Shown: positions 18,001 through 27,211, counted from the first letter of the stretch. The stretch: 29,851 nt of DNA from Isotricha intestinalis (GCA_023807065.1 JAJJLU010003813.1:1-29851); one strand, 5' to 3'. Numbers and translations: made by a program. Notes: a model not told the origin generated them from the sequence alone.

Positions 18001-20682
18001 TTAAATGAACAATTTATTAATGGAACAAATAATAAAAAAAGAAAAAAAAATAAGAACAATATTGAAATTACAATTAATAATAATGAAAATATTAATACTA
18101 AAAGTGAATCAAATATAAACGATTATAAAACAAAGAATGATGAAATTAATTATAATAAATTATATAGCAATTATACTCCTACTCCAACTCCTCAAAATCC
18201 AAAAAATGAAAATAAAAATAAAAAGTTAAAAAAAACTAATAAAATAAATGAAGACTTTTCTTTTAAAGAAAAAGTAAATTATTATAAAAGATTATTCCTA
18301 AATGAAAATTTCGATGAACTTGAAAAAATAATTACTTTAGATACTTTCGATAATGAAAAAATAGTATTTAAATTTAATTTTACTTTTAAAAAATATTTAT
18401 ATGCTAATAATAAAATTGCTTATATTATAAGATGTATTGAAAATAAAAATTTAAATGGATTTTCTGATGCTGATGAAGAAGCTTTTAATGGAATAGGAAC
18501 TTTATTCAATAATCAATTTAATTTAATAGAACAATTAAGAAATAAATATGAAATTTATGAAAAAGAAAAAGAAGAAATTAATTCTAATATTTATAAATTT
18601 TATAAATTTTCAGAAGAAAATAAAGAGTTTCAAAATCAATTAATTAAAAGTAAAGAAAATATAAAAAAATATAGTAGAGTTTTAGGTTTATTAAAAAATA
18701 AAGGAAATACAAGTTTTGATGATGAAAATTCTTCTCAAACTTCAGTTACAAGTTTTAATAATGATTTATCTAAAATTAATCGCATTTTAGAAATTAGAGA
18801 AAGTATTCTTAAAAATAAAAAAAGATTATATACTTTTAATTATATATTTATCATTGCTATTATTTTTTTTATTGGTACTGTTATTTTTACTTCTTTATTT
18901 TATTTAATTTTTCATAAAGTTTACAAATCTTTATTAGAATTAGATTCTTTTCATAGTAATTTCTATCTAATTGAAATTTCACTTTGTCAAATTGTATCAA
19001 CTTTAATATCTTTAAAAACATTATTTGAATTAAATTATTATAAAAATGAAACTTTTAATTTTTTAGCATTTACAAATAATGAAACACAATATTTTACATT
19101 ATTAACAGAAGAAGGAATAAAATGGTATCAAAATTCAATAACAATATTAAATTATTTAGAAATTAATGTTCATAAGTTTATAGATAATCCAAAGAATATT
19201 TTTTGGAATGATACAAAAATAGGAGATTTTGAAAATGTTTTAAAAGGAATTGACTCTGAATATTATCCTTTAAGTATTTCAACTTCTTTAGCAAGTGCTA
19301 ATTCTCTTTTACAAGCAGATTTTTTTTCTTTAAATTATTCAGTAAAAACAATAACAAGTGAACAAATAATAGAATTAAATTATTTGTTTTTTACTACAAT
19401 TGAAAATAGTTATGATTATGTTTTACCTAATACATTAGGTTTAAATTCTTTGTTCATTAATTTATTTAAAAAATATAATAATAGTAAAATAAAAAATATT
19501 TGGATTATATTAATAAGTTATATGTTCTTTTATTTTATTTGTTTAGCAATTTATTTATATTTATTAATTATTACTAATAATCATATGGGTGTTGGTTTAG
19601 AAAAAATATTAAAAATTTCCCAAGAAAAAATAAATGAATTAATTTTAAAAATTAAAAATTTAAAACAATATTATGATAGAAAAAAAGAAGATATGAACAA
19701 AATAAAAATATCAGATGATTCATCCGATGAAGAAGAAAGATATTCTAAAAAATCAAATAAAAAAATATTAGTAATGGAAACATCAGAAAAAAATCCTCTT
19801 ATAACATCAAATACAGAACATTCAGGATTTAATTTAGACACTAAGAGAAATAAAAAATTAAATTTACAAAACAAAGCATATATTCACTTAGCAATAATAT
19901 TTATATTTGGAATAACATTAATAATAATAATATTAATAATATCCAAAAAAGTAATAAATTCAAATAATAATATATTAATATTACAAGCAGGAATTTTAGG
20001 AAGAATTTTAATGGCAACTGCAAGTACAATATATGGTAAATGTGAATTAGCCAAATGTAATATTTCAAGTTCTTTAGATTATAGTTCTTTTTACAATGAA
20101 CAATTAATATTTGAAGTTTATCAGGCAATGGAAGGTCTTAATGAAATATATAATTTTTATCATAATTATTTTATTATTGATATTTGTGGTTGTGCTTATG
20201 ATAAAAATGATGAACTATTTGAAATTTGTAAACAACAAGAATTACCTAATAGTTTAAATAATACTGCTGATTTAATTGATTATATTTTAAATAAGGTTAA
20301 TGATTTAATATCTGAAGCTCATTATAGTTTATCTATTGATTCTTCTTATAATATTAAAAATACTTTTGGCTCTTCTACTTTTTCTTCTTTGGAAGAAAGC
20401 TTTTATAGTTATTTAATTCCTGTTACTGATAGAATTAATTATTCTATTTTAAAATCTATGGAAAATATGATTTATCAGAAAAGAAAGATTATAATATTTT
20501 TAATATATTTTTTTAATATTGGTGTTCTTATTTTTATTTTATATGTTAAATATGGTTTTATGGTTACTTTCGAGTATTTATTATCTATTTCAAAATGCGT
20601 AATTAAAATTATTCCGAGTTCAATGATTTGTTCTAATCAAGATTTAGAAGATTGGTTAGAAAAAATGAATAATAATAAATGA
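15094..20682 (+). CDS. Giant multi-pass membrane protein with PAS domain, TmcB-like, 1862 aa
   Basis: The N-terminal ~310 residues hold a series of hydrophobic helices (around 38-55, 92-112, 130-150, 170-195, 225-260 and 265-310). A helical region follows that resembles the TPR-like part of TmcB-type proteins (about 400-610, with LFERAKNL and YAFERLKFA). A PAS domain sits near 618-735 (NHEFENNFKYSINELRGMNI then MLMPKVFAKEHNDYM, the family GYS-x-x-EL-x-G-x-x-x-x-x-LMP pattern). Residues about 830-1060 are disordered and Asn/Glu-rich with an eight-Glu run. Four more membrane helices lie near 1250, 1470, 1597 and 1800, with long loops rich in Asn-x-Ser/Thr sequons between them that are probably extracytoplasmic. 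Such proteins are expanded in ciliates and also occur in other protists and early fungi; a sensory role is inferred from the PAS domain. It is the only gene here ending in TGA, and a TAA follows directly in frame. Confidence 0.82.
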   Translation: MSDEITLFSNNSFSFKERFNYLFNLLIKNQSSSRIESLIFFLWFYIQIISGFFSNKIGVFNPEESKSDKILNYIENIFRFRGFFASNKNYFEISIIIITFYLFFHTLYLLILIYKTNRNSIYNKLMSTENFLIKISYYILFNIFLDIYTTFLCFGKEYNEFINDYKCEIKEHNLIFIIATIAIIYNITFTFFIQNYYRDIFFLSGNYYSQLLTYYQQYLIMNNIIFSLTHSLISHLTNIFFLFITFVCSVFLYIYYYKHIVYYDNITNYICGAFHLIYIWTSIYCIIFYYVNISEKGLFYIFTLFLIMLINDKIKKKLQQKLFYLTPFHKIKNNYFLLYYVKTLITKIYSDLSNVKDKTLLIGIIQLHIIECPIPNCITKTKEKLYIPNLNEWSDRTLPFLKDKVFLNSFIVNLMEFLIKYSSFKIEILLNFSYFHLIVTGNICQSIYLFERAKNLKMITMEKYAFERLKFAISEKLVEKLKGKKEYVDNLEELNISYFFKYEHLKQQFFEEIFKDIELTINFWKIYSKSENEEPIDFNYVFGITEKIKICKNKVEKLWQKLYSIYSGINEVFYFYLDYVEQVNDDSFLKRELDEISRKFENISGNFQNNLYNLMFRKESGIIIINGDKGKEGLIETINHEFENNFKYSINELRGMNISMLMPKVFAKEHNDYMKKYIKIGEKKLIDKKGNISFIKDKNNSLILVKLMIKLFPILNKNLYFIGILIPEKTSDLILIDHNFIIQGMSKRLREKIQINNQKFFDEHEIPFYMLCKNFIQFYKVFMMGNRKKLEVSTSFNINKSDFRDSIISISPETKKNDKKVIKKKKSIINNVNVNNNNNNRANNNNIEINENIELEYEIIVPKFIIQFNKRKKQFTSIVTNHQKSLEHSLMTEISSNLSFDEEEFLLKTKAQTEKKGYTLKSESSLENNSNEFDSRSFEDEEEEEEEDSLEENENAINSKNIKETNNTMLNEQFINGTNNKKRKKNKNNIEITINNNENINTKSESNINDYKTKNDEINYNKLYSNYTPTPTPQNPKNENKNKKLKKTNKINEDFSFKEKVNYYKRLFLNENFDELEKIITLDTFDNEKIVFKFNFTFKKYLYANNKIAYIIRCIENKNLNGFSDADEEAFNGIGTLFNNQFNLIEQLRNKYEIYEKEKEEINSNIYKFYKFSEENKEFQNQLIKSKENIKKYSRVLGLLKNKGNTSFDDENSSQTSVTSFNNDLSKINRILEIRESILKNKKRLYTFNYIFIIAIIFFIGTVIFTSLFYLIFHKVYKSLLELDSFHSNFYLIEISLCQIVSTLISLKTLFELNYYKNETFNFLAFTNNETQYFTLLTEEGIKWYQNSITILNYLEINVHKFIDNPKNIFWNDTKIGDFENVLKGIDSEYYPLSISTSLASANSLLQADFFSLNYSVKTITSEQIIELNYLFFTTIENSYDYVLPNTLGLNSLFINLFKKYNNSKIKNIWIILISYMFFYFICLAIYLYLLIITNNHMGVGLEKILKISQEKINELILKIKNLKQYYDRKKEDMNKIKISDDSSDEEERYSKKSNKKILVMETSEKNPLITSNTEHSGFNLDTKRNKKLNLQNKAYIHLAIIFIFGITLIIIILIISKKVINSNNNILILQAGILGRILMATASTIYGKCELAKCNISSSLDYSSFYNEQLIFEVYQAMEGLNEIYNFYHNYFIIDICGCAYDKNDELFEICKQQELPNSLNNTADLIDYILNKVNDLISEAHYSLSIDSSYNIKNTFGSSTFSSLEESFYSYLIPVTDRINYSILKSMENMIYQKRKIIIFLIYFFNIGVLIFILYVKYGFMVTFEYLLSISKCVIKIIPSSMICSNQDLEDWLEKMNNNK
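17914..17934 (+). repeat. GAA microsatellite coding poly-Glu
   Basis: A (GAA)n run codes an uninterrupted Glu stretch inside the disordered loop of the giant PAS protein. It is in frame and bordered by further acidic residues. Confidence 0.8.
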
Positions 20683-20813
20683 TAATTATTTTATTTTTTT
20701 ATATATATTAATAAATAATTTCAAAAAATAAATGTATTATATATATATAAAAATTAATTAATAATTCATTTAAATATATAAAAAACATGTTTAAAAAATT
20801 ACCAAAATATTTT

Positions 20814-23297
20814 TTAAGAACTTTTATAAGAAATAGCAATAGTATTACTATTACTTTTTTTACAAACTAAAGGTAAATTATACATTCCAGTATCAATATG
20901 ATTATAACTTAATAATTTTTTTTTAAGATCTAAACATACTTTTTCCACATTCAAAAAAGAAAGAGAACGTTGATTTTTTTTATTAGAAAAAGCAGATTGA
21001 CATCTAAAATTAGAAATTGAAATTGAACTATCTTTAGTATGAGTTTTAAAAAAAAAACTATTTTTATCAATCAAATAACAATTTGTATGATGTGTATTTC
21101 TTGATGATGAATGAGATAAAATTTCATTATTTTTTCTTTCAGAACTTAAAGGAGAAACATTTGATTTTCTTCTTGTTGATAAATTATCTAAAATAAATTT
21201 ATTTGTAAATAAAGTATTTATGTTCTTTTTTTCTATAGTATTTAATTTTAATCTAAATTGATTTTTTTTATTTTGATGATTTACTTTTTGATTATTTTGT
21301 TGTTGAATTATTTTATTATTATTAAAGTCACTTTTATTTAAATTTAATTTTAACTTATTTATTTGAAAATCATTAGAAAAAGTTCTTTTCTTTTCTTCAT
21401 CTAAAATTCCTTTAACATATTTACTTAAACTAAACTTTCTTTTTAAATTTCTTATTTTTTTAGCTTTTTCATTGCTTTTCTTAAGTTGATGATAAATAAT
21501 TTGTTGAGATTTATAAAGAGGAATTAAACTTTTACTAAAATCTTTATATAACTCAGAAAAAAATTGTATATTTAATTTTAATATAGTAGTATATTCTCTA
21601 GTAATAATAAAAGCATTTTCATATTTATTATTTTTTCCTAAGCAACTTTCAATACCTGCAATTCCTCCTTCTTGTAATCTAGAAATAATTTGCCAATTAG
21701 TTTTTTTTAATATATATTCTTCTTTCTCTTTTACTGAAGGTAAATTTACTAAAATTCCTTCTCCTTGATATATTAAATATATATTTTCTGCTTTATCAAA
21801 AGGAGTATAAATTATATTATCTTTATTCACAAATAATGGAACAATTTTAGTAAAGATATGTCTTATTTTAAAGTTTTTTTTAAATATTGGAAATTTATGA
21901 AGTAAAAATTTAATTTTTTGAGAATCATTTTTTAATATTTTTGTCAATAAGGTTTTGTTAAAATATTCTTTTTCTAAATAAAATAAATGAGTATCTTCTG
22001 ATGCATAAATTGATGTTGTTCTTGGAATTGAATATAATAATCCCCATTCACCAAAGCACATTCCATTTGTTAAAGAAAAATTTTCTTTTTCAAATTCTTT
22101 TATAAAATTTTCTAAGATTATTCCTTTTAAAGGCTCTACTGGAGTTTGATATTTCTGAATTGCTTTTATTATTTTTATTTTTTTTTCTTTTTCTTTTTCT
22201 TCTTTTTCTTTTTTTTTTCTTTTTTCTTCTTTTTCTTCCTTATTGTTTTTATTCTCTTTTTCATTTTTTATTTCTTTTATATTTTTTTTTGAATTATTTG
22301 GACTTTTTATTAATTTTAATTTTTGAGAATTTTTATTTGGACTTAATTTCGTTTTATTATTTTCTTTAAAGGAATTTAATTTTAATTTATTTGATTCTGA
22401 TTTTATTGTTTTATTATTTCCTTTATGAAGTCTATGAATAAATATGTTTGAAGTTCTAACAGTTAATTTCTTATTTTTCTTTAATAATTTTTCTTTCTCT
22501 TCTTTAAATTTATTGTTCTTAACTTCTTTATTATCATTTTTTAAATTTTTTTTTTCTTTATTATCTTTACTATTATTTAAATCAACTTTTTCATTACTTT
22601 CATTACTATTATTAATTCTTTTTTTATTATCATCATCAAGACTATTATCTTTAATATTCATATTCAATTTATTATTTGAATATTCACTATCTCTTTCTTC
22701 TTCTTCTTCCTCTTCACTTTCTTCTTCGCAATCAGACATAAAATATTGAATATTAATTCTTTCAGGAGGATTACAATTGAAATCTCCATTAGAAGCTTCC
22801 ATTAAGAATTTTTTAGTATAATCATTAGTTTCAACTAATCTAATAACAGCTTTTCCTTTAATAACTCCATATAATGCATTAGATTTATCAAATTGTCTAA
22901 AAACATAAGATCCTTTTTTTCTAAAAGTATGTCTAATAAAATGTGCCATTTTTTGAATGTCTTGTTGATTTAATCCTTGGAAATACATATATTTTAATAA
23001 TCCATTAAATTTTAATAAACACATATATAATAAATTTATATTTCTTTTTCCCTCTTTTAAAGGCTCTTTTGAATTTGTTCTTCTTTTTGTTTTATTTGTT
23101 TTTATTTTTAAATAATTATCTATTTCTTTTGATGATTCTTCTATTAATATTTCATCTATTTTAATATCTTTTCTAAACATATGTTGTTTTATTTGTTTTT
23201 CATATAACTCATTTATTATTTGATGAATATATTTTTTAAATAATTTTAAAGCCTTATTATTTCTTAATGCAATCCACCACTTTTTATCCATTTTCAT
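20814..23297 (-). CDS. Cyclic nucleotide-binding domain protein with split first cNBD, 827 aa
   Basis: Residues about 115-176 form the first half of a cyclic-nucleotide-binding domain (FRKKGSYVFRQFDKSNALYG then VIKGKAVIRLV). A ~235-residue low-complexity insert follows: an acidic run near 190-202, then Asn/Lys/Glu-rich sequence. The domain resumes with the phosphate-binding cassette FGEWGLLYSIPRTTS at about 413-427, keeping the Gly-Glu and Arg that contact ribose and cyclic phosphate, and ends near 450. A second, degenerate cNBD lies at about 470-600 (FDKAENIYLIYQGEGILV then GGIAGIESCLGK); it lacks the FGE and Arg-Thr signature. The tail (600-827) is basic and Ser/Asn-rich. There is no kinase or channel segment, so it is a stand-alone cNMP-binding protein like many in ciliates. 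Ligand (cAMP or cGMP) cannot be told. It converges on the PAS protein gene with a 131-bp spacer. Confidence 0.85.
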   Translation of the reverse strand: MKMDKKWWIALRNNKALKLFKKYIHQIINELYEKQIKQHMFRKDIKIDEILIEESSKEIDNYLKIKTNKTKRRTNSKEPLKEGKRNINLLYMCLLKFNGLLKYMYFQGLNQQDIQKMAHFIRHTFRKKGSYVFRQFDKSNALYGVIKGKAVIRLVETNDYTKKFLMEASNGDFNCNPPERINIQYFMSDCEEESEEEEEEERDSEYSNNKLNMNIKDNSLDDDNKKRINNSNESNEKVDLNNSKDNKEKKNLKNDNKEVKNNKFKEEKEKLLKKNKKLTVRTSNIFIHRLHKGNNKTIKSESNKLKLNSFKENNKTKLSPNKNSQKLKLIKSPNNSKKNIKEIKNEKENKNNKEEKEEKRKKKEKEEKEKEKKIKIIKAIQKYQTPVEPLKGIILENFIKEFEKENFSLTNGMCFGEWGLLYSIPRTTSIYASEDTHLFYLEKEYFNKTLLTKILKNDSQKIKFLLHKFPIFKKNFKIRHIFTKIVPLFVNKDNIIYTPFDKAENIYLIYQGEGILVNLPSVKEKEEYILKKTNWQIISRLQEGGIAGIESCLGKNNKYENAFIITREYTTILKLNIQFFSELYKDFSKSLIPLYKSQQIIYHQLKKSNEKAKKIRNLKRKFSLSKYVKGILDEEKKRTFSNDFQINKLKLNLNKSDFNNNKIIQQQNNQKVNHQNKKNQFRLKLNTIEKKNINTLFTNKFILDNLSTRRKSNVSPLSSERKNNEILSHSSSRNTHHTNCYLIDKNSFFFKTHTKDSSISISNFRCQSAFSNKKNQRSLSFLNVEKVCLDLKKKLLSYNHIDTGMYNLPLVCKKSNSNTIAISYKSS

Positions 23298-23837
23298 ATT
23301 TATTTAACAGGAAAAAAAATTATTTCAAAAAAATAAAAAATTATTTATAATGAAATTTAGATAATAATTAAATTTCATATAAAAATATTTATTTTAATTA
23401 ATTTTAATTTTATTTTAAATTGAAAAAATTATTAAAATATTTAATTTTTAAATAAAAATTAATTTCCTTGAAAAAAGGAATAAAGTAATTAAAGGATTAT
23501 CTGAAATAAAATTCCTTTCAACTTAAATAATTTTCAAATAATATGAAAAAAATTCTTTTAAAGAACAAATATAAATAATCCTTAGGAATTTTATTAGTAA
23601 ATAAATGAAACAAACATTTAAAAATTTTACTTTTAAAATTGATTAATTAATTGATAAATCAAAATAAAATTGATAAATAATTTAACTTCAAATATACTTT
23701 TAAAGTTAATTATTTTTATAATTTATGATTAATTAAAGTATTTCTTACTTTTTATTTATTTTAAAATTAATTGTCTTTTAATAAAATAAAATTAAAAAAA
23801 ATAATTTTTAATTAAATAAAAAATATAACAAACGAAA
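23298..23837. promoter_or_regulatory. Divergent intergenic region with a small inverted repeat
   Basis: A 540-bp spacer between the starts of the cNBD gene (minus) and the 733-aa gene (plus). It contains a perfect 10-bp inverted repeat with a 9-nt loop (23350-23359 and 23369-23378) and a smaller TTCCTT/AAGGAA pair near 23463-23479. Neither is clearly functional in sequence this A/T-rich. No gene was seen. Confidence 0.3.
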
Positions 23838-26039
23838 ATGTCAAATCCTGAAACACTATTTTCCTTTTCTAATGAATCAGAAACAATAGTAAAATTCATA
23901 ATAGAAAAATTAATATCATTAGTAATATCAACATCAGATAATTCAATAATATATAAAAAAGTACCTGATTATTGTTTTGAAAGATTAAAGAGAACATTAA
24001 TTTCTTTTTGTGAATTAAAATATATGACATATGATAGAGATGATGGTCCAATTCCTAAAGAAAAAAAATTTAATCCTTCAAAAAGTTTAAATGAAAATTT
24101 AGATATAAGTAAATTATCTGAATTTAAAAATAGTATATTAGATAAATCACTTCATTTAAATAAGACTTTATTAGAAAAAAAAACAAATGATTCATTTTTA
24201 AACTTTTCAAAAGACAATATATTTGAAAATAATGAAAATAAAGAGAAAATACCTTTTAAAGATAATAATATAGGAAAAATAAATAAAATAGAAATTCAAA
24301 GTAATAATGATAGTAAAATAGAAAATAGTTTAATATCAATAGAATATGAAAATGATGAAACAAATAATAAATTTTACAATAATTATTATCCAGGAAAAAA
24401 TTTTTGGGAAATTCTTCCTCAACCTAAAGCAATAATAACAGATAGAAATGCTTCAACAATGATAAGATTTAATAAAAATGTGATTGTTAAAAAGGAAAAA
24501 AAAATTAATAAAGAAAATAAAGAAAATAGTGTGAAAAAAAGAAAGAAAAAAGAAAAAAAGACATCATTAGAAAAAGAAAAAGAAGAAAAAGTAGATCTTA
24601 AAAAACCTAAAATTTTATTTTTACCAATTGAATCACATGATATTCCAATTGAACAATTTCCAAATTTAATGGAAGGAGAAGAAGTAAATATATTAAGAGA
24701 AGAAAGAAAAAATGAAATAAATTTAAAAAGAATAGAAGAATTAAAAAGAATTCAAAAAGAAGAAGAAAGATTACAAAAAGAAAGAGAAAAACAAGATAAA
24801 TTAAGAGACGTTCAAACGAAACAAATTACTGTAGATATTAATGGTAATATTGTTCATATAAAACCATTAAATATGGATCAATTAATAAGTGAGTTTACTT
24901 CAGCAACTTCAAATCAAAGAGAAATTGATAAAATAAAAGGTGAAGAACCTATTAATACAAATACAAAAATAACAATAGAAAAAAACCCAAATACTTCAGG
25001 AATAATACAAGATATAAGTTTAAAGAAAACAAAAGAAAAAAAAAATTTATTTTCTGCTAAAAAAAAAAATAATAATAATTCTTCAATATTAAAAAAATCA
25101 ACTGAAGAAAATAATAATAATAATAATAATAATAATAAACAAAATAATCAAAGAGGTTCATTATTAAGTAATGATAATTCATTACCAAAATTAAATTTAA
25201 AACCTAAATCAAATTCTCAATTTGCAGCAGGATCAAATTTTGATATAATGAATCCTGAATGTGGCGTAATCTTAAAGGAAAATTCTAAATATAAAACAGG
25301 AGGAATGGATTTCTTTAAGAAATATAATAGATATTCCATTGAAAACTTTGAAACACAACAAAATAAAACTCAAACAGAAAATTTTTATAAAAATAGAAAT
25401 GAAGATATTATGGATAATTTAATTAAGAATGATTATAATCTTAAAGAAATTTCTCCTAAAACTCAACAAGATTTTCATAAAAATTATTTAAATTTAGAAC
25501 CAAGTGAAATGAATAATACTTTACATTTAAAAACTAAAAATTTAAAAAAGGCTTTAAATGATTTAGATTTAATTTCTGAAAGTTTAGAAAAAGAAAAGAT
25601 AGTTTATACTAGAAATAAACCAGGAGAATTATTTCATAAAAAAAAGAATAATAGTGAAAATTATGAAGATATGAATACATTTGCTAAAACTTTAATGGGA
25701 AGAGAAAATTGGGGAAATGCTGTTTTAAATCATGGAAAAAATAAGTATTATTATATGCCTAAAATTAATAAAGATAAAAATAATGGAATTAATACTACAA
25801 GATTAAGAAGAAAAATACCTCCTTTAAATATTAATTATAATAATTTTGGAAGAGAGAATAATAATAATAAAATGAGTATTACTTCTACGAGTGGTTTTTT
25901 TAAAATAGGAAAAAAAGGGAAAAAACCTATTAAATTACCTAAATTAAAAGAAGAAGATTTTATTGATGCTATTGAAAAAGATGAAGAAAATGAAAAAAAA
26001 GGATTTGTAACTACAAATCACTTTTATAAAGAAAAATAA
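23838..26039 (+). CDS. Charged protein of unknown function, 733 aa
   Basis: A complete frame starting AAAATGTC and ending TAATAA. The first ~75 residues look globular and helical (ESETIVKFIIEKLISLVIS, then VPDYCFERLKRTLISFCE). The rest is charged: PGKNFWEILPQPKAIITDRN near 190, a Lys/Glu helix at about 285-330, the short ordered block KQITVDINGNIVHIKPLNMD near 332-351, a nine-Asn run, then a Lys/Asn tail with FAKTLMGRENWGNAVLN near 620. The block ITVDINGNI-V-x-IKP resembles a motif seen in axoneme/basal-body-associated proteins of ciliated protists, but this is a faint resemblance. No enzymatic or membrane feature is present. Confidence 0.75.
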   Translation: MSNPETLFSFSNESETIVKFIIEKLISLVISTSDNSIIYKKVPDYCFERLKRTLISFCELKYMTYDRDDGPIPKEKKFNPSKSLNENLDISKLSEFKNSILDKSLHLNKTLLEKKTNDSFLNFSKDNIFENNENKEKIPFKDNNIGKINKIEIQSNNDSKIENSLISIEYENDETNNKFYNNYYPGKNFWEILPQPKAIITDRNASTMIRFNKNVIVKKEKKINKENKENSVKKRKKKEKKTSLEKEKEEKVDLKKPKILFLPIESHDIPIEQFPNLMEGEEVNILREERKNEINLKRIEELKRIQKEEERLQKEREKQDKLRDVQTKQITVDINGNIVHIKPLNMDQLISEFTSATSNQREIDKIKGEEPINTNTKITIEKNPNTSGIIQDISLKKTKEKKNLFSAKKKNNNNSSILKKSTEENNNNNNNNNKQNNQRGSLLSNDNSLPKLNLKPKSNSQFAAGSNFDIMNPECGVILKENSKYKTGGMDFFKKYNRYSIENFETQQNKTQTENFYKNRNEDIMDNLIKNDYNLKEISPKTQQDFHKNYLNLEPSEMNNTLHLKTKNLKKALNDLDLISESLEKEKIVYTRNKPGELFHKKKNNSENYEDMNTFAKTLMGRENWGNAVLNHGKNKYYYMPKINKDKNNGINTTRLRRKIPPLNINYNNFGRENNNNKMSITSTSGFFKIGKKGKKPIKLPKLKEEDFIDAIEKDEENEKKGFVTTNHFYKEK
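25110..25136 (+). repeat. AAT microsatellite coding nine Asn
   Basis: Nine consecutive AAT codons within the 733-aa protein, in frame, in a low-complexity linker. It is of the same type as the Asn runs elsewhere in the window. Confidence 0.9.
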
Positions 26040-26107
26040 TAATTAATAAATATATTATAATATTTGAAAATAAAAAATAAAAAAAAATTAAGTCAAAATT
26101 AAAAAAA

Positions 26108-27211
26108 ATGACAAATTCAATAATAGAAGAACAAATGTTATATGAATACATTTAATCAAGATTCATGTTTCGCAATATGAACTCAAAAAGGATTTAAAAT
26201 ATATTCTTCATATCTATTAAATGATGTATATGAAAGAGACTTAGATGGTGGAATAGAAATAGTTGAAATATTATATAAGATTAATATATCAGCATTAGTA
26301 GGTGGAGGTAAATGTCCTAAATATAATAAAAATAAAGTAATTATATTGGATGATTATCAAAAAAAAGAAATTTGTAGAATTAAAATTTAAAACAAGTGTA
26401 ATTAAAGTTAAATTAAAAAGAGATAAAATATTTATAGTATGTGAGAAAAGAATATTTATATTTAATTTCCAAAATTATCAAAATATAGATATAATAGATA
26501 CATATGATAATCCTAAAGGATTAATAGGAATAAGTCAAGATCAAAGTAAAACAATAATTTCATTTCCAGTATCAATAGGTAAAGAAGATATAAAAGGATA
26601 TATAAAAATTAAAAATTATAATAAATGAAAAGAAATATTAATTCAAGCTCATGATAGTATTATATCTTATATGTGTATAAATAATGAAGGAATATTAGCA
26701 AGTGCAAGTGATAAAGAAACTATAATAAGATTCATAGAATTTCTGATGGCTTTTTTTACAAAGAAAAAGCTGAAATTAATTATATTTGTTTTGATAATTA
26801 TGGAAAATTTTTAGCTGCTAAAAGTGATAGAGGAACTATTCATATTTGGTCTATGGGAAGTTCAATTAAAAAAATGAAAGAAACTAATGAAATTAAAGAA
26901 GATGATGATATTAAGAGTGGAGATAATATTATTAATATTAATATAATAATAATGAGATTAGTAATATTAATCAAGATGATTTACCTGAAAATAAAAGTTC
27001 TATTTTTAAAAGTATTTTTGGAGTTAAAGGAGAATGAGTTTTGCTCAGGTTAGATTAGATGAACAAAAATGTATTTGTAGTCTTGATAAAAATAATAATA
27101 TTATTGTTATTAGTTCTGAAGGTAAATTTTATCATGCTAAATTAAATATAAAAAAAGGAAGTGAGTGTGAATTGATTATACTATTAGTTTAATGGAAAAT
27201 GAGAAGGAAAA
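26108..27211 (+). pseudogene. PROPPIN (WIPI/Atg18-like) WD40 gene broken by frameshifts and two TGA codons
   Basis: Conceptual reading across frames recovers one seven-bladed PROPPIN. It contains FNQDSCFAI-x-TQKGFKIYS, VGGGKCPKYNKNKVIILDD, a KFKTSVIKVKLKRDKIFIV block, AHDSIISYMCINNEGILASA, SDRGTIHIW and SFAQVRLDE, all in family order. The family binds PI3P/PI(3,5)P2 in autophagy and endosomal membranes. Frame changes are needed near 26148-26153, 26381-26389, 26730, 26925-26952, 27036 and 27174, and in-frame TGAs lie at 26178-26180 and 26626-26628. The L/F-R-R-G lipid-binding motif expected before the SDRGT blade is missing: ISDGFFYKE runs straight into KAEINYICF in one frame. It could be a decayed paralogue or a badly polished stretch of assembly. 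The start at 26108 has an AAAATG context. Confidence 0.75.

Noticed and set aside
17739..18059. A minus-strand hydrophobic Ser-rich frame
   Set aside because: It is the antisense of the acidic, Asn-rich loop of the PAS protein.
22160..22749. Two Leu/Phe/Ser-rich plus-strand frames that look like membrane proteins
   Set aside because: They are the antisense of the Lys/Glu-rich insert of the cNBD gene; poly-Lys/Glu codons read backwards give Phe/Leu/Ser.
26108..27211. TGA read as Trp throughout
   Set aside because: The first in-frame TGA falls where the family has Gly, Trp elsewhere is TGG, and the other genes show no in-frame TGA.
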